DNA of 33,073 nt, from assembly GCA_013694695.1 (NCBI GenBank), contig JACDBX010000074.1:1-33073 (forward strand), given 5' to 3'. The position numbers were made by a program, and so were the translations under genes. The stretch comes from Gemmatimonadales bacterium. GTDB taxonomy: Bacteria; Gemmatimonadota; Gemmatimonadetes; Gemmatimonadales; GWC2-71-9. Positions within the stretch are counted from its first letter, which is position 1. Every line of letters begins with the position of its first letter. The notes under the pieces were generated by a model, which saw only the letters and a list, made by a program, of their open reading frames with translations, was not told the origin of the DNA and made no database searches. Of this stretch, positions 24,321-32,013 are shown in pieces.

Positions 24321-25142
24321 ATGCGCCACGTGCGAGGCGTCGAGATCTTCGAGCGCCGCCACGGCGAAGGTCCCGAGGTGATCGTGCTGCACGGCGGACC
24401 CGGTGCGCACCACGACTACCTCCTGCCGGGCTTCGACGCGCTCGCGAAGCGGCGCACGCTGGTCTACTACGACCAGCGCGGCGGCGGGCGCTCTCCGGTG
24501 GCGCGTGACGCTCCTGTCGGGTGGCGCGAACACGTGGCCGACCTCGAGGCGCTGCGCGACGTGTGGGGGCTCGACACGCTCCATCTTTGCGGATACTCCT
24601 GGGGTGCGCTCCTGGCGATGTTGTACGCCATCACGCACCCGAACCGGGTTGCGTCGCTCGCGCTGGTATCGCCTGCGCCCGCGGCGCGGCAGGAACGCGA
24701 GGAATACGAGGCCGTGCTGGCAGTGCGCAGCAGCACACCCGAGATCCGGGCCGCGCGGGACGCGCTGCAGCAGGAGGGACTTCGGGCAACCGACCCGGCG
24801 GCGCATGCGCAGCGTCTCTTCGAGCTCGCGGTCGCCGGCTACTTTCATGATCCCTCGCGCGCTGGCGACCTGACGCCGTTCCGCGTCACGGGCCGCACCC
24901 AGCAGCAGGTGTGGGAGTCCATGGGCGACGATTTCGATCTGCGTCCCGCGCTGCGCGCACTCAAGGTCGACGCGATCGTGGTGCATGGCGATGACGATCC
25001 GATCCCGGTGTCGACGGCAGCGGCCACGGCTGATGCGCTGGGCGCACCGCTGGTCGTGCTCGAGGACTGCGGACACGTCCCGTATGTCGAGGCCCTCGAC
25101 GCGTTTGTGGCGGCGCTCGACCCCTTCCTGCCGCACGCGTGA
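24321..25142 (+). CDS. Proline-iminopeptidase-like alpha/beta hydrolase
   Basis: A 273-aa alpha/beta-hydrolase-fold enzyme. HGGPGAHHDYLLPGF at 24-38 is the oxyanion-hole motif of the proline iminopeptidase (S33) group, and VYYDQRGGGRSP follows. The nucleophile elbow is GYSWG with Ser93. The acid lies in VVHGDDDPIPV near D225, and His252 in EDCGHVPYVE completes the triad. It is cytoplasmic, with no signal. The family cleaves N-terminal proline from peptides or acts on related esters and amides. The stop overlaps the next gene as GTGA. Confidence 0.9.
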   Translation: MRHVRGVEIFERRHGEGPEVIVLHGGPGAHHDYLLPGFDALAKRRTLVYYDQRGGGRSPVARDAPVGWREHVADLEALRDVWGLDTLHLCGYSWGALLAMLYAITHPNRVASLALVSPAPAARQEREEYEAVLAVRSSTPEIRAARDALQQEGLRATDPAAHAQRLFELAVAGYFHDPSRAGDLTPFRVTGRTQQQVWESMGDDFDLRPALRALKVDAIVVHGDDDPIPVSTAAATADALGAPLVVLEDCGHVPYVEALDAFVAALDPFLPHA

Positions 25143-25786
25143 CGTCCGGGCGTGTTCACCCGTTCAACTTGGTGTTCGACGGGATCGCCGACGAGCGATT
25201 CCCGGCCATTCGCGACGTGCTGGGCGATGCGATTGATCTCGATGCATTCCTCGTCACCCATCCAGCGATCGAATTGCTTCACGAACTGCGACCCGACGAG
25301 GGACTTGGCGAGGCGATTGATGATTTCGTGCGCTTCGTGCATGCCGGATTCCGGTTCTGGGTTGCCGGGTCAACAACGGTCGAGCTTGACCGCCAGGCGA
25401 CCGAGCGCCTCTGCGTTGGTGATTGGCGGTCGCGGCCGGAGGGGACGGCGTTGCCAGGCGCGATGTACATTCAGGTCGCGCCCCGGGTCATCTGGGCGCA
25501 GCTCGAAGACGAGGCGGCATTTGAGCCGCTCGATGGCTGGTTCGCCCTGGGCGAGGGAGAGATCCGCCATGTGGTGGGATGCTTCGGCGTTCACCCCGAC
25601 CGACCGGGCCTGTCGGTAATGTCCGTGGACGAACAGCCCACGCAGCACCTTCGGCGCAACGATGGCACACCGCTGTTCAGTCCGACGATGCCCGGGGGTG
25701 AGGCCGCCGGACTGCATGCCATCAGCGGACCCGACGAGCTGGCACTGCTGGCCGAGCGGGCCGACGTCATGAGGGAGGGGGGTTGA
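25139..25786 (+). CDS. Conserved-looking hypothetical protein
   Basis: A 215-aa protein that I do not recognise. It has no signal peptide or membrane segment and is acidic, with a helical first half (LLHELRPDEGLGEAIDDFVRFVHAGFRFW) and a beta-rich second half (GAMYIQVAPRVIWAQLEDEAAFEPLDGWFALG, HVVGCFGVHPDRPGLSVMSVDE). The GTG at 25139 overlaps the hydrolase stop (GTGA), and its TGA overlaps the PolX ATG (TGATG), so it is translated between the two. GC and codon pattern match the neighbours, supporting a real gene. Confidence 0.7.
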   Translation: MTSGRVHPFNLVFDGIADERFPAIRDVLGDAIDLDAFLVTHPAIELLHELRPDEGLGEAIDDFVRFVHAGFRFWVAGSTTVELDRQATERLCVGDWRSRPEGTALPGAMYIQVAPRVIWAQLEDEAAFEPLDGWFALGEGEIRHVVGCFGVHPDRPGLSVMSVDEQPTQHLRRNDGTPLFSPTMPGGEAAGLHAISGPDELALLAERADVMREGG

Positions 25787-27513
25787 TGGCTGCGATGATG
25801 GACCGTACCGGCGTCGCACGATCGCTGGAGCAGATCGCCTCGTATCTCGAACTCAACGGCGAGAACCCGTTTCGGGTCCGCGCATTCAATGGCGCGGCCA
25901 AGACCGTCCTCGGCTTTCCGGCCGAGCTGGACGTCGCACTCGCCGATGGAAGTCTTGCCAAGGCCAAGGGAATCGGGCCTGCGATCCATCAGGTCGTGAG
26001 CGAACTGGTCACCACCGGACGATCGGAGTTGCTTGAGCAACTACATGAAGATGTACCAGCTGGATTGGTCGAGATGCTTGGCATTCCAGGCCTTGGCGTG
26101 GCCAAGATCCGGTTGATTCACGAAGTCCTTGGCGTCGAGTCGATTCCCGATTTGGAGGCCGCGGCGGTAGACGGTCGGCTGGCACATCTGCCGCGCTTCG
26201 GCGCCCGGACTGCGGAGAAGATCCTCAAGGGAATCGCATTCCTGCGGCAGGCCAGCGCGTGGCGGCTGAGTCACCACGCCGGCGATGAGGCCGAGGCCCT
26301 TCGCGCCGGCCTCGCTGGCCTGCCGCATGTCCTGGCGGTCCATGTCGCGGGCGATGTGCGCCGCCGCCTCGAGATCGTCCAGGAGATCGTGATGGTACTG
26401 GTGGCGGATGTATCGCCCGCCGAAGTCTTCCGACAGCTCGCGACGATGCCCGGCGCACGCGAAATCGCCGGTCAGGACGAACGACGCGCCACGCTTCAGC
26501 TCGCCGGAGGCAGCAGTGTGCAGGTAGTCGTGACGCCCCCGCAGAACCTGGGCGCCGTCCTGGTTCAGGCAACCGGCACTGACGCCCATCTCGTCGCGCT
26601 GGCGGCGCATGCCAAGGCGCGCGGGTTCAACCTCGCCGGAGCCGCACTCTGGGAAGGGAGCCGGTTCATCCCGACTCCAACGGAAGAGGCACTCTACGGC
26701 GCACTCGATCTGCCGTGGATTCCCCCGGAACTCCGTGAATCAGGGGCCGAGATTGCCAGACCGGTGCCGACGCTCCTGGATCGCGGCGACCTGCGCGGTT
26801 TCCTCCACTGCCACACCAACTATTCCGACGGGACTCCGACGGTGGCGCAACTTGCGGAGGCGTGTCGCGCCGCCGGGTACGAGTATGTCGGGATCACCGA
26901 TCACTCGCGCGCCGCCGCATATGCCGGCGGGCTCACGCCCGACGACCTTCAGCGGCAATGGGATGAGATCGACGCGGTCAACGCGCGCGCGCCCGGGATC
27001 CAGGTCCTCAAGGGGATCGAGAGCGACATCTTGGTCGATGGCGCCCTCGATTACCCCGACCACGTCCTTGCCGGTTTCGACTTCATCATCGCATCGGTCC
27101 ACTCGCGTTTCACCATGAGTGAGCAGGAGATGACCGACCGCGTATGCCGGGCGATGACCTGTCCGTACATGACGATTCTCGGACACCCCACCGGTCGGCT
27201 GCTGTTGGCGCGCGAGGCGTATGCGATCGACCTCGACCGGGTGTTCGAGACTGCTGCGGCCAACGGTGTGGCAATCGAGATCAATGCCGATCCGCATCGA
27301 CTCGACCTTGACTGGCGCGTGCTCGGACGTGCCCGCGCCGCCGGGGTGACCATCTCGATTGGCGCCGATGCCCACAACGTGGGCGGCCTCGGCTACGTCG
27401 ACTACGGGGTGGGCATCGCGCGAAAGGGAGGTCTCGGCGCGGCCGACATCCTCAACTGCCGTGGCGTTGACGCCTTCCTGGGGTTCGCGGCCGGGCGCCG
27501 CGTGGGCGCGTAG
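25786..27513 (+). CDS. polX: Noncanonical PolX-like protein with intact PHP nuclease domain
   Basis: A 575-aa protein with the bacterial PolX layout: an N-terminal helix-hairpin-helix domain (IASYLELNGENPFRVRAF, GIPGLGVAKI, RFGARTAEKIL), a palm-like segment, and a C-terminal PHP phosphoesterase domain. The polymerase catalytic region reads AGDVRRRLEIVQEIVMVLV where canonical PolX has GSxRRGKETVGDxDxL. The DxD thus becomes Glu200-x-Val202, and the third Asp of VDLRV is Gln246. The PHP ligands are all present: HCHTNYSDG (341-349), TDHS (His373), GIES (Glu412), SVHSRF (His439), GHPTGR (His467) and GADAH (528/530). It is therefore expected to be a nuclease or DNA-binding repair factor without polymerase activity. 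The ATG at 25786 has a strong GGAGGGGGG SD; the TTG at 25783 is unlikely. It lies directly before nth. Confidence 0.93.
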   Translation: MAAMMDRTGVARSLEQIASYLELNGENPFRVRAFNGAAKTVLGFPAELDVALADGSLAKAKGIGPAIHQVVSELVTTGRSELLEQLHEDVPAGLVEMLGIPGLGVAKIRLIHEVLGVESIPDLEAAAVDGRLAHLPRFGARTAEKILKGIAFLRQASAWRLSHHAGDEAEALRAGLAGLPHVLAVHVAGDVRRRLEIVQEIVMVLVADVSPAEVFRQLATMPGAREIAGQDERRATLQLAGGSSVQVVVTPPQNLGAVLVQATGTDAHLVALAAHAKARGFNLAGAALWEGSRFIPTPTEEALYGALDLPWIPPELRESGAEIARPVPTLLDRGDLRGFLHCHTNYSDGTPTVAQLAEACRAAGYEYVGITDHSRAAAYAGGLTPDDLQRQWDEIDAVNARAPGIQVLKGIESDILVDGALDYPDHVLAGFDFIIASVHSRFTMSEQEMTDRVCRAMTCPYMTILGHPTGRLLLAREAYAIDLDRVFETAAANGVAIEINADPHRLDLDWRVLGRARAAGVTISIGADAHNVGGLGYVDYGVGIARKGGLGAADILNCRGVDAFLGFAAGRRVGA

Positions 27514-27528
27514 GCGCCGCCACGGCCG

Positions 27529-28188
27529 ATGCCGCGTGAATCGAAGCGGGCGCGCCAGTCGCGCGCCGTCGAGATCCTGGCCCGACTCCGCGCCGAGTAT
27601 CCCGATGCGCATTGCGAACTCGATCACACCGACCCATATCAACTCGTTGTTGCGACGATCCTCAGCGCACAGTGCACTGACGCGCGCGTCAACATGGTGA
27701 CGCCGGAGCTCTTTCGTCGCTGGCCCGAGGCGGCGTCGCTCGCATCGGCGTCGCAGGACGACGTCGAGTCGGTGATCCGGTCCACCGGTTTCTTTCGCAA
27801 CAAGGCGAAGAACCTGATCGGGATGGCGCGGGCGCTGGTGGCGGAGCACGGCGGCGCAGTGCCTGCCGCCATGGATCAGTTACGCCCGCTCCCCGGGGTC
27901 GGGCGCAAGACCGCCAACGTCGTGCTCGGCAACGCATTCGGCATCAATGATGGGATCACGGTCGACACCCACGTCACCCGGCTTTCCACCCTCCTTCGCT
28001 TCGCGACGGCGAAGACCCCGGAACGTATCGAGGAGGAGCTGATGCCGCTCTTCCCCCAGGATGACTGGACCCTCATCAGCCATCTCCTGATCTGGCACGG
28101 TCGGCGGGTGTGCATCGCCAACCGCCCGCGCTGCAGTGTCTGCGTGCTGAACGACCTCTGTCCGTCGGCGCGCGTCCGCACGATGTGA
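27529..28188 (+). CDS. nth: Endonuclease III (base-excision DNA glycosylase/AP lyase)
   Basis: A 219-aa HhH-GPD DNA glycosylase that removes oxidised pyrimidines and nicks AP sites. LPGVGRKTANVVLG (121-134) is the hairpin-helix-hairpin with catalytic Lys127, and VDTHVTRL holds the catalytic Asp146. The C-terminal [4Fe-4S] loop has Cys195, Cys202, Cys205 and Cys211 with the C-x6-C-x2-C-x5-C spacing. Length matches E. coli Nth (211 aa). It begins 15 bp after the PolX gene, so the two form a DNA-repair pair. Confidence 0.97.
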   Translation: MPRESKRARQSRAVEILARLRAEYPDAHCELDHTDPYQLVVATILSAQCTDARVNMVTPELFRRWPEAASLASASQDDVESVIRSTGFFRNKAKNLIGMARALVAEHGGAVPAAMDQLRPLPGVGRKTANVVLGNAFGINDGITVDTHVTRLSTLLRFATAKTPERIEEELMPLFPQDDWTLISHLLIWHGRRVCIANRPRCSVCVLNDLCPSARVRTM

Positions 28189-28220
28189 GGGCCGCGGCAA
28201 GGCGTTCGCTCGCCACCCGT

Positions 28221-28226
28221 TATGTT
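28221..28226 (+). promoter_or_regulatory. Candidate -10 box (TATGTT) before the cyclophilin gene
   Basis: CGTTATGTTTGCC lies 31 bases before the ATG at 28258 in a 69-bp gap and is the only AT-rich spot there. No clear -35 is seen. Confidence 0.25.
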
Positions 28227-28257
28227 TGCCTCCCCAACCCTCAACCGGACCGAAGTC

Positions 28258-28704
28258 ATGAAGACCGCCACGATCGAGACCGAGAAGGGAACCATTGTCG
28301 CCGAGATGCACGACGCGGATGCGCCCGGCACGGTGGCCAACTTCGAGAAGCTGGCCAACAGCGAATTCTATGACGGGACGCGCTTTCACCGCGTGATCCC
28401 GAACTTCGTCATTCAGGGTGGTGATCCGCTCACCCGAACCGCCAACCATCCGCGGGCGGGAACCGGTGGACCGGGCTACACGATCAAGTGCGAGACAGCG
28501 ACCAGCAAGCACAAGCACGTCGCGGGCACGATGTCGATGGCCCACGCCGGCAAGGACACCGGCGGCAGCCAGTTCTTCATCGCGCACTCGCCGCAGCCGC
28601 ACCTCGACAACGTGCACACCGTGTTCGGGCAGGTGACGTCGGGCATGGACGTCGTGAACGCGATTCGTCAGGGTGACGTCATCACGTCGATCCGGGTGAG
28701 CTGA
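28258..28704 (+). CDS. Cyclophilin-type peptidyl-prolyl isomerase
   Basis: A 148-aa cytoplasmic cyclophilin that isomerises peptidyl-proline bonds. [33 protein letters not shown] (25-57) includes catalytic Arg45. [28 protein letters not shown] (90-117) and [17 protein letters not shown] complete the family core. Bacterial small cyclophilins are of this length. The start at 28258 matches the family N-terminus ([11 protein letters not shown]); the in-frame ATG at 28222 would add an unlikely tail. Its TGA is in the same frame as the next protein. Confidence 0.95.
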   Translation: MKTATIETEKGTIVAEMHDADAPGTVANFEKLANSEFYDGTRFHRVIPNFVIQGGDPLTRTANHPRAGTGGPGYTIKCETATSKHKHVAGTMSMAHAGKDTGGSQFFIAHSPQPHLDNVHTVFGQVTSGMDVVNAIRQGDVITSIRVS

Positions 28705-28707
28705 CCC

Positions 28708-29100
28708 ATCCAGGTCGATCTGGCGCTGCTCTGCGATCATGCCCTGATCGACCAGCAGGGAAAGCTGTCGGTGCTGGGCATCTGGCGGCACATCGTCGTC
28801 GGACAGTTTCCCTCGGTGCACCCGAGGGCACACCTGGTGCTGCAGGTACGCGGGCGCCGCACCGAGCTGGGCACCTACGCACTTGCGGTGCTGCTGCACG
28901 ACCCGTCCGGCGCGCTGCTCATCGAGCAGTCGGGCACGATGCAGGTGAACGAGCCGCCGGCCGGGGTGGTGGACCTTGAGTCGCCCGCGATCCTCGTGTT
29001 CGACCTCCCGCTGCCAATGGCGGGAGAGTATGCCTTCGTGGTTCACCTCGACGGGAGCGAGGTGGCCCGCGTCCCCTTCAAGGTGTCGGCTACGCAGTAG
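28708..29100 (+). CDS. Small DUF6941-like protein with apparent AUC start
   Basis: The reading frame continues past the cyclophilin TGA as P-I-Q-V-D-L-A-L-L-C-D-H-A-L-I-D-Q-Q-G-K-L-S-V-L-G-I-W, then a beta-sandwich-like domain ending VPFKVSATQ. The LALLCD-x8-GKLSVLG opening is what I expect at the start of this family of about 120-130 aa. However, no ATG, GTG or TTG exists between the stop and the GTG at 28771, which would cut off these residues. ATC at 28708 is preceded by GGGTGAG at 28694-28700 with good spacing, so AUC initiation is proposed (130 aa); the conservative call is 28771-29100 (109 aa). No signal or TM segment. Function unknown. Confidence 0.65.
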   Translation: MQVDLALLCDHALIDQQGKLSVLGIWRHIVVGQFPSVHPRAHLVLQVRGRRTELGTYALAVLLHDPSGALLIEQSGTMQVNEPPAGVVDLESPAILVFDLPLPMAGEYAFVVHLDGSEVARVPFKVSATQ

Positions 29101-29108
29101 TTTGGGGG

Positions 29109-29702
29109 ATGTCAGACTCCCGCTGGACCCCCGACCGGGCCGCCGTCCTGATGGAATCGTGGACCGCGTCGCCCGCACTGCGCGCGCACATGTGGGCGGT
29201 TTCCCATTCGATGCGCCACATGGCGCCCCGCCACGACGCTGATCCCGATTATTGGGCGGTCGTCGGCCTGCTGCACGACTTCGATTACGAGCGCTTTCCC
29301 AATCCTGATCGCGCCCCCGACGCCGAGCACCCTACCGCGGGAGTCGCCGAACTTCGGGCACAGGATTTTCCCGAGGACGGTTGCGAAGCGATCCTCGGAC
29401 ACGCCAGCTACACTGGTGTGCCGCGCACCACCGATCTTGCACGGGTTCTCTTCGCGGTCGATGAGCTCGCCGGATTCGTCGTGGCGTGCGCCCTGGTGCG
29501 CCCATCGCGCTCGCTCGGGGACCTCGAGGCACCGAGTGTATTGAAGAAACTCAAGGACAAGGGATTCGCGCGGGGCGTGAGCCGCGACGATGTGCGCTCG
29601 GGTGCTGAGGAACTCGGTGTTCCGCTCGACGCACTGGTGCGTGACGTGATCATGGCGCTTCGACCCCATGAGGCCCAGCTCGGGCTCGGCGCAGAGGGGT
29701 GA
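29109..29702 (+). CDS. HD-domain hydrolase-like protein
   Basis: A 197-aa HD-superfamily protein. RAHMWAVSHSMRHMA provides the first helix histidines, VVGLLHDFDYERFPNPD holds the HD doublet (His56-Asp57), and CEAILGHASYTGVPRTTDLARVLFAVDELAGFVVACAL supplies the later His and Asp of the metal site. It resembles the group of HDIG-type predicted phosphohydrolases that carry an HDxDYE motif. ATG at 29109 after a G-rich SD. Its stop overlaps the cardiolipin-synthase-like gene as GTGA. Substrate, perhaps a nucleotide, is unknown. Confidence 0.88.
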   Translation: MSDSRWTPDRAAVLMESWTASPALRAHMWAVSHSMRHMAPRHDADPDYWAVVGLLHDFDYERFPNPDRAPDAEHPTAGVAELRAQDFPEDGCEAILGHASYTGVPRTTDLARVLFAVDELAGFVVACALVRPSRSLGDLEAPSVLKKLKDKGFARGVSRDDVRSGAEELGVPLDALVRDVIMALRPHEAQLGLGAEG

Positions 29703-31111
29703 GCGGGCCCGGCGAGCTTGCGGTGGGCTCGGATGTCTTCGAGCGGGCGATCGAGCGCGCTGCCGGCGCCCCGGGAATCCCGGGCAACCGCGTCGCGATG
29801 CTCGTCGACGGCCCAGAGACATATGACGTGATGCTCGAGCAGATTGCCGCTGCAGAACAACGGATCCATCTGGAGCAGTACATCCTTGCGGGCGACGCAA
29901 CCGGTGAGCGGTTTGTTGCGGCGCTCGAGGCGAAGGCGCGCGAGGGCGTGAAGGTGCGCGTGCTGTACGACTGGGTCGGGTGCATCCTCACGCCACGGCG
30001 GATCTGGCGCCGGTTGCGCGCCGCGGGCGCGGAAGTGATCGCGTTCGGGATCCCGCGGTTTCGTGATCCCCTGCTGATCGTGGCCCGTGACCACCGCAAG
30101 GTGCTGGTGGTCGACGGCAAGCGGGGCGTCACCGGCGGGCTCTGCATCGGTGATGAATGGATGGGTGATCCGGCGCGGCAGCGGCTGCCGTGGCGCGACA
30201 CCGCGATCGCGATCGATGGTCCCGGTGCGCGGGCGCTCGACCAGTCGTTCCGCCGGGCGTGGGTATTCGCGGGGGGCGCGCCTCCGGACGATGCCGGCGA
30301 GGTGGGCGCGGACGTACCAGCATGTGGTGAGACAACTGTTCGAATCGTGGCCACCGAGCCGGGCCGCGAGCGGGCGTTTCGTACCATCGACCTCATGCTC
30401 GCTGCTGCCCAGGAGAAGGTGTGGGTCACCGAGGCGTACCTCGTCGCACCGCAGCGGCTTTATGAGGCGTTCAAGGACGCGGCCCGCGCCGGCACCGACG
30501 TTCGGATGGTCCTGCCCGGGCACAGCGACCTCAGGGTGGTGCGCAACCTCTCGCGGATCGGCTATCGTGGCCTGATGAGCGCGGGCGTGCGCCTCTGGGA
30601 GTGGGATGGTCCGATGCTGCACGCCAAGACGATCGTGGTCGATGGACGATGGGTGCGGATCGGGTCGAGCAACCTGAATCCCTCCTCGCTGCTCGCCAAC
30701 TGGGAAGTTGACGTGCTGGTGGAGGATGTCGAGCTCGCCATGGCCATGGAACGCCAGTTCCTGGGCGACATCGCCGGGAGTCGGGAGGTGATCCGCAAGC
30801 CGCGGATCATCCCCGAGATCTTCGGCCGTACCGTCCCCCCATCGCTGGCTCGTGAGCATCCCAATGCCCCGGGCACCTCACCGCACGTGCCCGGGGGGCG
30901 GGAGCGGCGTCGGCGCGCGATCACTGCGCTTTCCGGGCTGGTCAGGGGTGCCCGTGCGGCCCTCTTCGGTCCGCTCGCGGCGGTCTTGCTCCTCGCTGCA
31001 GTGAGCTTCACCGTCTTCCCGTACTTCATGGCCTGGGTGGCGGCGGTGCTTTGCGCGGGGCTCGGCACCATGGCCCTGGTGCGTGCCCTGGGCCACCGGG
31101 ATCGTGGATGA
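29699..31111 (+). CDS. Cardiolipin synthase-like phospholipase D protein
   Basis: A 470-aa two-domain phospholipase D superfamily enzyme. The two HKD motifs are DHRKVLVVDG (His132, Lys134, Asp139) and LHAKTIVVDG (His308, Lys310, Asp315), followed by the GSSNLNPSS motif. The usual N-terminal membrane helices of cardiolipin synthases are absent. Instead there is a C-terminal hydrophobic hairpin (about 425-465: LFGPLAAVLLLAAVSFTVFPYFMAWVAAVLCAGLG) after a basic linker. It would make cardiolipin by phosphatidyl transfer, or transfer another phosphatidyl group. The GTG start overlaps the HD gene stop. The reversed placement of the membrane anchor is the unusual trait. Confidence 0.92.
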   Translation: MSGPGELAVGSDVFERAIERAAGAPGIPGNRVAMLVDGPETYDVMLEQIAAAEQRIHLEQYILAGDATGERFVAALEAKAREGVKVRVLYDWVGCILTPRRIWRRLRAAGAEVIAFGIPRFRDPLLIVARDHRKVLVVDGKRGVTGGLCIGDEWMGDPARQRLPWRDTAIAIDGPGARALDQSFRRAWVFAGGAPPDDAGEVGADVPACGETTVRIVATEPGRERAFRTIDLMLAAAQEKVWVTEAYLVAPQRLYEAFKDAARAGTDVRMVLPGHSDLRVVRNLSRIGYRGLMSAGVRLWEWDGPMLHAKTIVVDGRWVRIGSSNLNPSSLLANWEVDVLVEDVELAMAMERQFLGDIAGSREVIRKPRIIPEIFGRTVPPSLAREHPNAPGTSPHVPGGRERRRRAITALSGLVRGARAALFGPLAAVLLLAAVSFTVFPYFMAWVAAVLCAGLGTMALVRALGHRDRG

Positions 31112-31139
31112 GACTCAACCTGGCCCGGACTGCCTGCGT

Positions 31140-31694
31140 ATGACTGGCGTGGACGAAGCCGCAATCGCCGCCCGCGCGGCCGGGGGTGATGCCGACTCGT
31201 TCGGAGTCCTGATCGAGGCGCATGCGCCGATGGCCCGGCGAGTCGCCTTCACCATCCTGCAGGACCACGAAGATGCCGACGACGCGGCCCAAGAGGGATT
31301 TCTCTCCGCGTGGCAGGCGATCGGGCGATACGACCAGCGCCGGGCGTTCCGGCCGTGGCTGCTGCAGATCGTCGTCAACGCCGCCCGCGACCTGCGCCGA
31401 CGTCGGCGAGTGCGGACCACCGAGCAGCTCGATCATGTGTCGGCACCTTCGCGGGATGATCCGGCGCGCGAGGCGGGGGCGCTCGACCTGGGGGACCGGC
31501 TTCGCAGTGCGCTGGCGACGCTGCCCGAGCGCCAGCGGCTGGCGGTGGTGCTGTTCGACGCCGAGGGATATCCCCAGGCGGATATCGCGAAGATGCTCGG
31601 GATTCCCGAGGGTACGGTGAAGTCGGATGTGTTTCATGGGCGCCGTGCATTGCGCAAGGTGCTTGAATCAGTGAAGGAGGAGTGGGATGAGTGA
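31140..31694 (+). CDS. ECF-type RNA polymerase sigma factor
   Basis: A 184-aa extracytoplasmic-function sigma-70 factor. Region 2 covers about 18-88, with FGVLIEAHAPMARRVAFTILQDHEDADDAAQEGFLSAWQAIGRYD and RPWLLQIVVNAARD. Region 4 covers about 120-178, with LATLPERQRLAVVLFDAEGYPQADIAKMLGIPEGTVKSDVFHGRRALRK. Start choice is uncertain: ATG 31140 fits the family, while GTG 31104 or GTG 31149 are possible; no start has a good SD. The 3' end contains the SD and start of the next gene, typical of sigma/anti-sigma coupling. It likely controls the efflux genes downstream (inference). Confidence 0.92.
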   Translation: MTGVDEAAIAARAAGGDADSFGVLIEAHAPMARRVAFTILQDHEDADDAAQEGFLSAWQAIGRYDQRRAFRPWLLQIVVNAARDLRRRRRVRTTEQLDHVSAPSRDDPAREAGALDLGDRLRSALATLPERQRLAVVLFDAEGYPQADIAKMLGIPEGTVKSDVFHGRRALRKVLESVKEEWDE

Positions 31695-32013
31695 TCTGTC
31701 GCCGTTTTCGGCGTCGCGTGACGAGGAACTGGGCGGGCTGCTGCGCGATGCCCTCGCGCCGCATCACGACGCGGCGTTCGTGACGCGAGTGCGGGCGCGG
31801 CTCACCAGCCAGCAGAATGGCTGGGAGGAAGACCTTGCCCGGTGGTTCTGGCAGGGGCTGGCTGCGGCATCGGTTGCGATCGCCGCCGTCGGCTACGCGA
31901 TGGCCACGTCTGCAACGCCACAGCAGGGTGAAGCGTCGGTTGCAATCGAGCTCCTCAACGGGACACGTCCCGGTGCAGAGGTCATCCTCGCCTCGTTCTC
32001 GGTGGGACGATGA
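31687..32013 (+). CDS. Putative anti-sigma factor, single-pass membrane protein
   Basis: A 108-aa protein with a cytoplasmic N-terminal half (SRDEELGGLLRDALAPHHDAAFVTRVRARL), one membrane helix (WFWQGLAAASVAIAAVGYAMA, about 53-73) and a short external tail. Size, topology and the 8-nt overlap with the sigma gene fit a minimal anti-sigma factor. It lacks the zinc-binding H-x3-C-x2-C motif of the ZAS family, so the assignment rests on context. A strong GGAGG SD precedes the ATG. Its stop overlaps the next gene as ATGA. Confidence 0.6.
   Translation: MSDLSPFSASRDEELGGLLRDALAPHHDAAFVTRVRARLTSQQNGWEEDLARWFWQGLAAASVAIAAVGYAMATSATPQQGEASVAIELLNGTRPGAEVILASFSVGR

Noticed and set aside
26740-27849. 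369-aa minus-strand ORF
   Set aside because: Antisense to the PHP domain and nth.
27880-29178. 432-aa minus-strand ORF
   Set aside because: Covers nth, cyclophilin and the small protein in antisense; no family signature.
29408-30859. 483-aa minus-strand ORF
   Set aside because: Antisense to the HKD enzyme; composition is shadow-like.
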